Origin: Carex sylvatica
Taxonomy: Eukaryota; Streptophyta; Magnoliopsida; Poales; Cyperaceae
Assembly (NCBI GenBank): GCA_964058845.1
Contig: CAXKVR010000576.1
Location: 1-17,542 of the forward strand
Direction of reading: 5' to 3'
DNA length: 17,542 bases
Positions 6,845 through 15,669 of this stretch are shown here, piece after piece (the stretch's first letter is position 1; every line of letters begins with the position of its first letter). The notes under the pieces were generated by a model. That model had not been told where the DNA came from. It saw only the letters and a list, made by a program, of their open reading frames with translations, and searched no databases. A program made the translations under genes and the position numbers.

Positions 6845-9693
6845 ATGTGTGGAGGAGCGATTATCAGTGACTTCATCCCAGCGACGAAATCGCGGAGGCT
6901 CACGGCGGATTACCTCTGGCCGGATCTGAAGAAGGCGAAGAAGGCAAAGAAATCGACGGTTCAGATCGAAGATGACGCGGACTTCGAGGCGGATTTCCAG
7001 GAGTTTAACGAGACTGGGATCGAGTCTGACGAGGAGGATGATGACGTGGTAGAGATCACCAACCCCAAGCCATTATTCTTCACTGCTACTCCTGGCATTG
7101 CTAGAGGTTTATTCTTTATTTCATCATTTCTTAGTTTCTTTTAAGACTGTCAGTATAGACAGAGATGGGAGAAAGGACCTTTTGAATTTTTGTTTAGTTT
7201 TATCATGAGGCTGAGTGATTCCATCGTTTGCCAGGGAGCTTTAGGAAGCGATATACAGAAATAAAAATAAGTGGAATTTTAGGATGCATAAGGTGGGAAT
7301 TAGGTTTAGATTAATGGAACCTTTAGGTTCTCTGTATGGAAATATTTCCTTTGTTCCAATTTTTTTTTTTTTTGTAAAAACAAGAAGGAAAAAATTATCT
7401 TCCATAAATTCTTTGCACAGGCAAAATCTTCAGAGAAAAAAATGTTCTTTGATAAAACGTTTTCATATCTTAGTGGAATCTTTCCAAAAGTAATCTATGT
7501 CTTGTTAGTATTTGCATGTCCCAAAATTAGAGGAAGCAACAAAAAATATGTGCGTCCAATCTACCGCATTAATTGTTAATTAGATCAACCGCATGCATAT
7601 TCTCAGTTCAATTAATTATCAAAGCCGCTCTAATAGCAACTATAAAGCCCCTCTTTTATTGAACCAGAAGATGAAGCAACACATCACTTCAATCTCTTTC
7701 CTCATCAAACCCTCCTATAATTAATTATTATTTTTTCTGACAGGTGGACCTGCTGCTCAGAAGAAGGTTGTGGAGTGCTCCGGCCTGGCAGCAAAATCGG
7801 CTGAGTCCAAGAGGAAGAGGAAGAACAAGTTCAGGGGAATTCGCCAGCGTCCATGGGGCAAGTGGGCTGCTGAGATCCGGGACCCACGCAAGGGTGTTCG
7901 TGTCTGGCTCGGCACCTTCAACACTGCCGAGGAGGCTGCTCGTGCCTATGATGCCGAAGCCCGCAGGTAAAAATTTGATATCTTGTATATTTCGAGAAAA
8001 TTAATTGCTAATAAGGAAAGAGTTTTGAGTTAGAAATCTAGAAAGTAGGTTGGACAAGAAAGGGAACGATTACTTGCTGAATTAGGGTTGGTATAAATTT
8101 GGTAGATAGCACTAATTGGGATTAGACAGTAGGGGTGAAAACGGGTCGGATATTATCCGACCGAATTCGGATCCGTATTCGAATACGGATAGTTTGCGGA
8201 TACGGATACGGATACGGATACGGATACGGATACGGATACGGATACGGATACGGATACGGATACGGATACGGATACGGATATTATTATTCGGATACGGATA
8301 CGAATACGGATATTATTATTCAGATACGGATACGAATTTGGTATCAATTTCTGAATCGTATACGGATAATTATCCGGATCCAGATATTTTGTCTTTTCAG
8401 ATATCCGGATTTTTGGGTTCCTAACTTTCTATTTTGCTGTTTCCTGTTTCTCAATTCTCAATTATATGCTAAATTGAAGCTTCATCAGTAAATTGATATC
8501 ATGATATATCTTTGATTGATATCCTAAGTGCATAAATTGATATACAATCATGCTAAATTTTACTTCTATTTTTAACGGGGAAAAATAATTTGTTATGTTT
8601 TGTTGTGATATATATTTGTATTTATATCCGAAATAGGAATTTGATTTATATCCGTATTCGTATTCGACTAATATTCGATTCGTATCCGATTAATATCCGA
8701 TCCGTATTCGTATCCGATTAATATCCGATTCGTATCCGTATTCGGAAAATAAAAACGGATACGAATATGGTTTTATCACTATCCGATCCGTATTCGATCC
8801 GTTTTCACCCCTAATTAGACATCACTGTACGGATCCCTTTTATTTGGTACTCATGGGTGTTGGATTGGACATAACATCGCTATCAGTATGCTTTATGCCT
8901 TGATTCAACCCTTAGGTGGAAACTGTGAAAATCAAGAACCATATAGAAAGGTTAAATATATGAAGTAAAAATATAAACATAGGCTGGTGGCACTCCTGTA
9001 ATACTGGTCTGTATGATGCAAGCAGAATATAAAAACAGCATAGATAAAAATGTATATATGTGTGGTAAACAGGTAATGACTCTTTTTTACTCGTACTATA
9101 CTATTAGTAGAATAAATTATTGTTAAAGAGTATCAGAAGCATGCATAGATGATAAATTTATGATAAATTTGTTAAATCTTTCATTTTGTGCTTGCAGGAT
9201 CCGTGGGGAGAAGGCCAAGGTCAACTTCCCTGATGACACTGCCCCACCACCGGTCCAGAACTCTTGCAATCCAATGCTCTCTCAGGCCCCCAAGGCATCC
9301 CCCATCTCTCTGCCGATGGCCCCCAACAATTACCTCCCTGAAATCGACTTTGTCGAAGAAAAGGTGGTTCCAATGGGAGACATGAATATGTACCCCTCCA
9401 ACCAGTTTGCGAATTCATTTGGATATAATGCAGGGTTTGGATCTGCACAAAACATGGCTCCGGCAATGGGAAATGAGACTATACCTGACCTTTCTGACGA
9501 CATCTCTGATCTCAGTTCATATCTGAAATTTTATCTGGATGGGAGCCCTGACGGGTCAACTGATGGATCTGTTAACGGGTTTCTGGGTGATGGGTTATTG
9601 GATGGCAGTGATGTTACTCAGGATGTGGTGGGGAATGAGCTGTGGAGCTTTGATGACTTCATGCCAGTGATGCCTGCTGCGGGATCCTACTGA
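6845..9693 (+). CDS. Group VII ethylene response factor (RAP2.12/RAP2.2-like), AP2/ERF transcription factor, 3 coding exons
   Basis: Join 6845-7106, 7744-7966, 9198-9693 (981 nt, 326 aa); both junctions are GT-AG and keep frame (phases 1 and 2). The start is fixed by the family N-terminus [10 protein letters not shown], with A at -3 of the ATG. Seen: Cys2 (N-degron residue); [14 protein letters not shown] at 17-30; a lysine-rich patch at 29-36; an acidic stretch at about 42-70; KPLFFTATP at 75-83; basic KRKRKNK at 110-116, a likely nuclear signal; a full AP2 domain at 116-173 with [11 protein letters not shown] and the ERF-subfamily residues A129 and D134; an acidic [20 protein letters not shown] segment at 258-277; and a tail with ELWSFDDF at 309-316. 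Known for the family: after Met removal Cys2 is oxidised in air and NO, leading to proteasomal decay; low oxygen stabilises the factor, which activates fermentation genes in the nucleus. Length is within the family range (Arabidopsis RAP2.12 is about 358 aa). It looks intact. The orthologue cannot be named without the species. Confidence 0.95.
7107..7743 (+). other. Intron 1 of the ERF-VII gene
   Basis: 637 bp, donor AGAG|GTTTAT and acceptor TTTTTTCTGACAG|GTGGACC, phase 1. It separates the N-degron and acidic region from the AP2 domain, a position also interrupted in other ERF-VII genes. It is AT-rich, with a 14-nt T run near 7360, and no element is recognised inside. If retained, the frame continues 12 codons past the donor and stops at 7142-7144, giving a 99-residue protein without a DNA-binding domain. 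Confidence 0.9.
8129..8813. mobile_element. hAT-like MITE inserted in ERF-VII intron 2
   Basis: The left end is (G)TAGGGGTGAAAACGGGTCGG and the right end, read on the reverse strand, is TAGGGGTGAAAACGGATCG. These ends are flanked by the exact 8-bp duplication ATTAGACA at 8121-8128 and 8814-8821, with one extra G on the left. An 8-bp duplication and TAGGGGTG termini fit the hAT superfamily. There is no transposase frame: the long frames here only translate the repeat as IRIRIR or GYGYGY. Both arms are packed with variants of CGGATA or CGAATA in opposite orientation, so the RNA could fold back on itself. Confidence 0.85.
8197..8280 (+). repeat. Perfect (CGGATA)14 hexanucleotide array
   Basis: 84 bp of uninterrupted CGGATA units, followed to about 8335 by variants split by TTATTATT spacers. 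It lies in the left arm of the intronic MITE and is built from the element's own subterminal motif. The right arm (8630-8800) carries the complementary TATCCG/TATTCG motif only in scattered, diverged form, so the array expanded on one side. Length is probably polymorphic. Confidence 0.95.
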
Positions 9694-9740
9694 GCGAAAT
9701 TTGAGTTCTGCAAAGGTGTCTTTGTAAATATGGAGCTAAG

Positions 9741-10137
9741 GTAAATACTAATATATATTTGGAGTTCCTTGATCTTTTTTTGTTAATATCACTATGGTGC
9801 TGTCCCTTCTATAATGCCCTGGCAACCTTAGGAATTGAAGGATGTATTCAGCTTTGGTAGCTTTGGCCTTCTTTCCTATTTGTCATATGTGCCCCCAAAT
9901 CAGAAAATATTACTTCTATCTTGAAATTTTAATGATGAGCCTCACCTCAACAAACAAAAAATGTTTCATTTTATTATGCAAGTATTATATTGTGCTTGTC
10001 AGTGTTATATGTGAAAGGCCTGTAGGGTAGTGGGTTCTCTGTGTCAGATACTTTGGATCTTTTTCAGATATATTTGGATTTTTATCAGTGTATAAAGTAT
10101 GAAACTATAATTTATTTATTTGTAATCATTTTTGCAG
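9741..10137 (+). other. Putative intron in the 3' UTR of the ERF-VII gene
   Basis: 47 nt after the stop codon the sequence reads GAGCTAAG|GTAAATAC, a strong donor. At 10127-10137 CATTTTTGCAG|AGCGATATG is a strong acceptor. The 397-bp interval is T-rich like the two coding introns, and the DNA after the acceptor is less AT-biased, like transcribed sequence. This is inferred from splice-site quality only; unspliced readthrough is possible. Confidence 0.45.
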
Positions 10138-10450
10138 AGCGATATGCTAAGATGGATGAAGAGATGAGAACCAGCAAGTCCTGTTACTCTTATGTTACTA
10201 TTGAACCTTATGGACTCTGTAATTCTATTTAAAAAAATATACTATACTATTGTAGGTACTGATGCACCTTCTTGTGTTATGCTATGTTTGTCTCGTGAAT
10301 TTATAGCTGTGTGTTTGCTAGTTGGCTATATGGCCTATATGCTGTCCTTAAAAACTTTATAACTGTGTGGCATCTGCGCATGTACCAGTGTACCTTTCTG
10401 TAGTATTGTTTTGTGAGAGATGCTTGTCACCTTTTGGTGGTTTGTCTTGG
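10138..10450 (+). terminator. Probable last 3' UTR segment and polyadenylation region
   Basis: Downstream of the candidate acceptor the strand is rich in TTGTGTT, TGTGTTTG and TTGTAGTATTG motifs, the T/G-rich far-upstream type used in plant 3'-end formation. No clear AATAAA was found, so the cleavage site cannot be placed. The right boundary is approximate. Confidence 0.3.
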
Positions 10451-10550
10451 AGATTTTGAAGAATAGGCATCAATTTAGAGGTGATAGATTTGGTGTTACA
10501 ATTTTGGTGCGTTATTTTGTTGCAAGTTTTAGCTAAGACCTGATTGGGGA

Positions 10551-11206
10551 GTTAAGTGGGGGTGTCAACGAAACTCTTAAAAATAATTTAAATTTAAAAG
10601 TAATGAGATAAACATTATGTTTTATATTACGATATGTATTTCATTTATTTGATATATTTTTATCAAATTATATTCGATATTTTTTTATCATTTGTTAAAT
10701 TAATCGTTACTTTAACGGTTTAACCTGGAAAACTATAAGAGTGATCGGATGACACCTTTTTTGGTGACATTGGATGACACCGTTTATTTTTAAAGTTTTC
10801 AAAATTCAAATGGTCGATCCAAACCGTTCAACTTGATGGATATGTTAAAATGTGCCTGCAGATTAAATTTTACATTTTTCGAAATTTTTTTACTATTTAT
10901 TAAGTATTTAACAAAATCGCTATATTCGGAACGTTGAATTTTTGTACCCATCTGAATAAATAGTAAAAAAATTCAGAAAAATATAAAATTTGATCTGCAA
11001 GCACATTTTAACATATCCATCAAGTTGAACAGTTTGGATCGACCGTTTGGCTTTGAAAATGAACAGTGTCATTCGATATCACTAAAAAAGAGTGTCATCC
11101 GACCTCCTCAAACTATAATATATATATATAGAGTCAATACTTGAATAATACATATTATACGGATATAAAAATGTCTCGATTCAATTCGTACATGTTCGTA
11201 ACCCTG
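10551..11206. mobile_element. Possible outer hAT-like element interrupted by the foldback at 10738-11109
   Basis: Left end GTGGGGGTGTCAACGAAACTC; the right end on the reverse strand is CAGGGTTACGAACATGTACG, followed by GAATTGAATCGAGAC. These resemble hAT-like termini in this window, but the flanks match at only 5 of 8 bases. Removing the foldback leaves roughly 280 bp, a reasonable MITE size. Confidence 0.3.
10738..11109. mobile_element. Foldback-type MITE with ~160-bp inverted arms
   Basis: Left arm 10738-10902 and right arm 10953-11109 are inverted copies separated by about 50 bp. Shared blocks include TCGGATGACAC at the tips, GGTCGATCCAAAC, TTCAACTTGATGGATATG and AAATTTTTTTACTATTTATT. It is flanked by the exact 8-bp duplication AAACTATA at 10730-10737 and 11110-11117. 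GGATGACACC occurs twice near the left tip. Very long arms and an 8-9 bp duplication suggest a Mutator-like or hAT-derived element; I cannot decide which. No coding capacity. Confidence 0.75.
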
Positions 11207-11803
11207 GAATTGGGTTTGAAATTATTATGGGGATTCCAGCTTTTTTTTTAGTGATATTGGGAATTCTAGTTGATGGTGTCATGTTTTACATGGTAGTAAA
11301 CATGGTAGTTTGAACTTTGAAGCGCATTCAAAGAGAACAGAAAATCTTTATGCCAAAAGAAAGAGAAAAAAAAGAATAGAAAATGTGCAGTGGGTTGAGA
11401 TATTTTAGGTAATGATTATACGTTTCCCAGATACAAAATGTCCGGTAAAAGTTGCGAGCGTTATAATACACTCATGTTTTCAATTTCATCTAAAATTATG
11501 GTTCTCTGAAAATGAAACAAATGAGGGGATGAATGAAAGAGAAAGATATTATTTAGCTTCTCAAGTTGCCAACTTGTGTGGGCTCATAGAAAAAAGTACA
11601 TTCTGAATTCACATCCTCTCCATTTACCAAAATGGTTTCTATTTTCTGTGAATTTGCTCACATTTCTTGCTTGGTATCTCCAATTTTACTTTTTACCCCT
11701 GAAAATCTATTAATTAGATACTATATTGTCCTCAGCAAGATTTTCAAATTTTACTGATTTGATAATGAGATGGAGCATGTTTGGATAAACAATGGTGAAG
11801 AGG
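11207..11803. other. Intergenic DNA, no gene seen
   Basis: A 64-codon frame at 11412-11606 has no recognisable motif or coding bias. ACATGGTAG occurs twice near 11289-11309. Nothing else was identified. Confidence 0.55.
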
Positions 11804-11811
11804 GGAACATT

Positions 11812-12159
11812 CAGGGGCAGATTCAGAATTTTCGTTAGGAGGCAATAAAATATTGAATCAGATTTAAATTCATTAACTAATTGGGTACTCGATAAAAATA
11901 ATAATAATGCTTTGACTTATACTTTCTAATTATCTAACTTGTAATTTTTAATGCTCTAATTTATAATTATAATTACCAATCATAATTCAAGAAATTTATT
12001 TTGATTTTAACACAAAATTTAACCCGAATGACAAATCAAACATTCAGATAATGGGGGGGGGGGGGGGGGGGGGGGGGGGGATAAAGTCAATCAGAACTAA
12101 TAGATCACCACTAAAACTCAAAATTCAAGACTCCTGGGGACCATGTGGGTCCGCCCCTA
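11812..12159. mobile_element. hAT-like MITE, second copy of the CAGGGGC family
   Basis: The left end is CAGGGGCAGATTCAGAATTTT; the right end on the reverse strand is TAGGGGCGGACCCACATGG. Flanks GGAACATT (11804-11811) and GAAACATT (12160-12167) match at 7 of 8 bases. It is AT-rich inside, co-linear with 3178-3496, and contains a 28-G run. No coding capacity. Confidence 0.65.
12053..12080 (+). repeat. (G)28 homopolymer
   Basis: Twenty-eight consecutive G on the + strand inside the MITE at 11812-12159. At the corresponding position the relative at 3178-3496 has an A run instead. Homopolymers of this length are unstable and often miscounted, so the exact length is doubtful. Confidence 0.9.
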
Positions 12160-12167
12160 GAAACATT

Positions 12168-12609
12168 ATTCTCTCATTTTTTTTTTAAAGCATAGGATAT
12201 ATTAGTTTATATCATCATGATATTTGTTTCAATAAAAGAGTGGATATGCTAATTAATGGCTAGTGGTTTATAAGTCAATGACTAGCTATTATTTTAAAAT
12301 AATTCTGAAGCATTTCTGATTTGTTTTGTTTTCTGTTATTTTTTAAGTATGTTGTCAATTAAAAACAACAATAATAAATTAATGATACTAGACATAAGTT
12401 TAAATTTATGGATATAGGTTTAGATTATTATAAGCGTACTTCAGGCTTCAACATCTACACTTTGCATTGTAGCTGGAAAATTTGATGTTTCTTTTTATTT
12501 TATTTTATTTTCTTTTCTTATCATACATGCGCCAAGTACTGTGAGCTCATTTACTTTGTAGCCTGTTCAAGGATTCTTTTTCTCAAAGCCAAAACCTTAC
12601 ATTGTTTTA

Positions 12610-12659
<50 letters not shown>

Positions 12660-13305
12660 AAAGTAATAAAAAAAACTTTGGTCCGACCATAAATCAAATA
12701 AAGATTTTGACATTTATCAAAATAAAATCCAATTTGAACTTAAACAGTCAAACTCTTTTTTTTCTCGAAGTTCAAACTTGAACTTAATTAAACAAGTGAA
12801 TAAGTTGTATTTAGTCAATCAATTCCTTCATGACCGAAATTCTTTTTAACCTTTGTTTGTTCACTCCTTTGTCTAAACCGAAACTAAGATATTTCAATAA
12901 ATTAAACAAGGAAAAGAAGAAAACAATTCTTAGTTCATGAGAAATTAAAATTATAAATCATAAACTGTGCTATACTAATAACAAATGAGATTGGGGTGGA
13001 GAGAATAAGAAAATATGGAAGAGAGAAGAATAAGAAAATAAATAATTATACTTTTTTACGGTCTTCACACTTCAATTTGACATTATATAAATTAAAAAAC
13101 ATGAATATTTGAATGACAGAGGAGAAGATTTCCCCCTCCCATCACCTATCATTCTTTCTAGTGTCTATACAAGTTATGGAAAATATTATATATATATTTT
13201 TTAGAAATTGTTCTTGCATTTTATGTTCATTTCATGTTTTGCTTCATTTATCTCTATTTCAAAAGTGTTTATACTTGAAAAGTTATTTATGAGGGGGATC
13301 AAGTT
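12168..13305. other. AT-rich intergenic DNA with a long TA microsatellite, no gene seen
   Basis: Apart from the TA run at 12614-12660 and a purine-rich stretch around 12990-13045 (GAGAGAATAAGAAAAT-like units, twice), no structure or frame stands out. Confidence 0.55.
12614..12660 (+). repeat. (AT)n microsatellite, about 47 bp
   Basis: AT dinucleotide run with one TTT interruption near 12645-12647. Confidence 0.9.
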
Positions 13306-13365
13306 ACAACAATTTTTGTGTTACAACAAGTTACGACAACAATTTTTGTGTTACAACAAGTTACG
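13306..13365 (+). repeat. Two tandem 30-bp units
   Basis: ACAACAATTTTTGTGTTACA followed by ACAAGTTACG is repeated twice without change, in non-coding AT-rich DNA. ACAA and TTGT within each unit allow a small hairpin. Confidence 0.85.
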
Positions 13366-14536
13366 TTATTTATATTGGAATTTTTAAAATATTCATACCT
13401 AGATAAAATGTGCTTACCACTCTTTCTTTTCTGAATAATCATTAAAAAAAAATTATAGTAAAACATATTGTTGATTAGTAACATATAACTTTTTGAGTTT
13501 TTAATAGTAGTAACGTAAGGTACACTTTTATAATAAAATACAAACATTTTCCGAAAGAAGTATAAGCATATTTGGGATGCAGTTAGGGGGTGAAAATATA
13601 ATTTAAATTGAAAAATAATTTTATGGGGATGTTATTGGATAATAATTTTATAAAGGTCTGAGTTGAAAAAGAGGCACAATTCCTTTGTCTGGTTATGCGA
13701 TTCGATTGTGTCGAGTAACTGATCTCATTCTCATCTGTAATGTAACTATGTAAGGTGCATGAACCTACTGCGCATTATTAGTTTGGGAAAAGGAAACGGA
13801 GAGAATTTGAAGGAGATATTTTTGTTTTTTGATTCCCAGACCTCCCCACTTGGTTCCAACCTTATCTCCTTTGAGAAGTGAAATTTAATGGACCTGGCTG
13901 TCTCACTGTCTCTATTCTTTTAAGAGGCTGAATTTCTTGTGTAACTATTATAAAAAAATACCAAACATCATGTACATTATTATATTATATTTGAAAAGTC
14001 ATGGATATATATATCTCTATATTTAATTATGATGTCATTGGAGATGCCCTGGTTGTTGGGACTACTAATTACTCCTCCATATAATATAATGTTAACATTT
14101 CTTTTCTTTTTTTATTATTGGAGTCGGGGGATAAATTGATCCACTAAAATTTTAAAAAATAATTTGATTTCTTTATTAAATAATGATATAATATGTAGTG
14201 TACTTTTTTAACTCAGCAAATCTATGACCTGGCCCCATATTGCTTATCATGTTCTCTTCAAAAGATGCATAAAACTAAACATTAAAAAAATAAAACACAA
14301 ACTTGTTTAAATAGAATTTCTTTTATAAGAATGTGTGTGTGTGTGTGTATATATATATAAGCTATAATTCTTAGATTGCTTGGAAGTGGGCTAAGATTTT
14401 GGACTATTGTATGTATTTTATTTTTATTTTTGTGTTAAATTTTTTTTTTTTTGAGAGGATATTATTGTGTTAAATGGAAGCATGTGGGGATGGGCTGGGA
14501 CTTGGGACTGCAATAAATAGATGGATTAAATTTCTA
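13366..14536. other. AT-rich intergenic DNA, no gene seen
   Basis: It contains a TG/TA compound microsatellite at 14332-14359 and several A or T runs. Short frames have no coding character and no transposon ends were recognised. Confidence 0.55.
14332..14359 (+). repeat. (TG)n(TA)n compound microsatellite
   Basis: About eight TG units pass directly into six TA units. Confidence 0.85.
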
Positions 14537-14727
14537 AATTTCTCTGCGATTGCTGTCAAAAATCCGAATTTATCATGAGTTCTAAGTCTGCAATGTCATA
14601 TTACTTCTATTTGTCTTATTTGGTTTTTTTTTTATAAATTTCTCTGCGATTGCTGTCAAAAATCTGAATTTGTCAAGAGATCTAAGTCGGCAATGCCATA
14701 TTATATATACTTCTATTTGTCTGATTT
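14537..14727 (+). repeat. Tandem duplication, period 100 bp
   Basis: AATTTCTCTGCGATTGCTGT starts near 14537 and again exactly 100 bp later. Similarity continues through TCTAAGTC(T/G)GCAATG(T/C)CATATTA to CTTCTATTTGTCT. The copies differ by several substitutions, a small insertion and a T run, so the event is not recent. Confidence 0.85.
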
Positions 14728-15669
14728 TATTTTTTCTTCTTCTTATTTATTATAATCACATGACTTATATGTAAAACTTTTAAAACAATATAATTACTTC
14801 GTTGCTAATCACGCATGTTATTTATCATTATACATGTCTTTATGTTTTTAGTATTTTGAAAATAATTATTTATTTAATACAACATTTATTCTATAAAAAA
14901 AATCATTTTAAAAACGCATTAGACCGGTCATCAGGTGGAAATCCGTGTGATACTTGTCAAAACTCCTCTTTGTCCAATTCCCATCGAAACACCTCCTCTA
15001 TTGAGGTTTCTATTTTTTATTTTTATTTTTTTGCAAATAAAGTTGAAGGTCAAATCATCTAATTATTTTAATATCTACAAGGAATCTTTATTCATCCGGA
15101 TTTCAAACATGCAACCTCTCACACAAAAATTATTATCTTTGTCACATAATTAAAGACTCATTCACAACTTAATTTGTTAATCACATAACATACATGTAAT
15201 ACAGTTCTAAACTGAAGCAAGTCTCATTGATTATTTATTTATTTTCTTCTAAAATTTCATCAGAGGATTACTTTCATGTTCTGTGATTTATAAGTTGTGA
15301 TATGATAAGATAAGATCAACAACGACAAAGAATCAAAGACGCAGCATATATATATAGTTTGACAAATGTCACCTCACCTATGTGTGCATAGACAAATTTC
15401 CAATCAACTTAAAATTGTGAATTCCTTCATTCTTTGATTGACAACTATCATGGATAATATTTTAGCATTGCTTCATTGCTTGTACTTTTGTGCATAGCAA
15501 TAGCATGTTCAATGATTGGAGTTTCTTTTGATGATCCCTTTGACATGAATTCAGAGCTAGTAATTAACATCTATCGAAATGGGTTTACGAACTTTTATGG
15601 TTCGAATCTCATAATAATATCGGCCGTTCATTTATTTGATAAAATTAAAACTAAGATAGAGAATCATAA
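14728..15669. other. AT-rich intergenic DNA, no gene identified
   Basis: Frames at 14802-15062, 14935-15153 and 15476-15715 lack recognisable domains. Near 15599-15610 GGTTCGAATCTC resembles a Pol III B box, but no matching A box or tRNA fold was found. Confidence 0.5.

Larger units (their letters stand above)
7967..9197 (+). other. Intron 2 of the ERF-VII gene, inside the AP2 domain
   Basis: 1231 bp, donor CGCAG|GTAAAA and acceptor TTGTGCTTGCAG|GATCCG, phase 2. It splits the codon for R162 so that splicing restores the conserved [16 protein letters not shown]. More than half of it (8129-8813) is a hAT-like MITE carrying a hexanucleotide array. Retention would place a TAA immediately after R162 and remove the last AP2 residues and the whole C-terminus. 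Confidence 0.92.

Noticed and set aside
8116..8491. Three overlapping open frames with IRIRIR, GYGYGY or SVSVSV repeats
   Set aside because: They are translations of the CGGATA array in three frames and lie inside an intronic MITE.
9188..9466. Frames overlapping exon 3 on both strands
   Set aside because: They are shadows of the ERF coding exon, which alone continues the AP2 domain in frame.
13299..13547. 82-codon reverse-strand frame with a repeated VTCCNTKIVV unit
   Set aside because: The repeat comes from the 30-bp tandem duplication at 13306-13365; there is no promoter or domain.
15560..15630. Possible tRNA or tRNA-derived SINE, from GGTTCGAATCTC
   Set aside because: No A box at the right distance, no cloverleaf pairing and no A-rich tail were seen.
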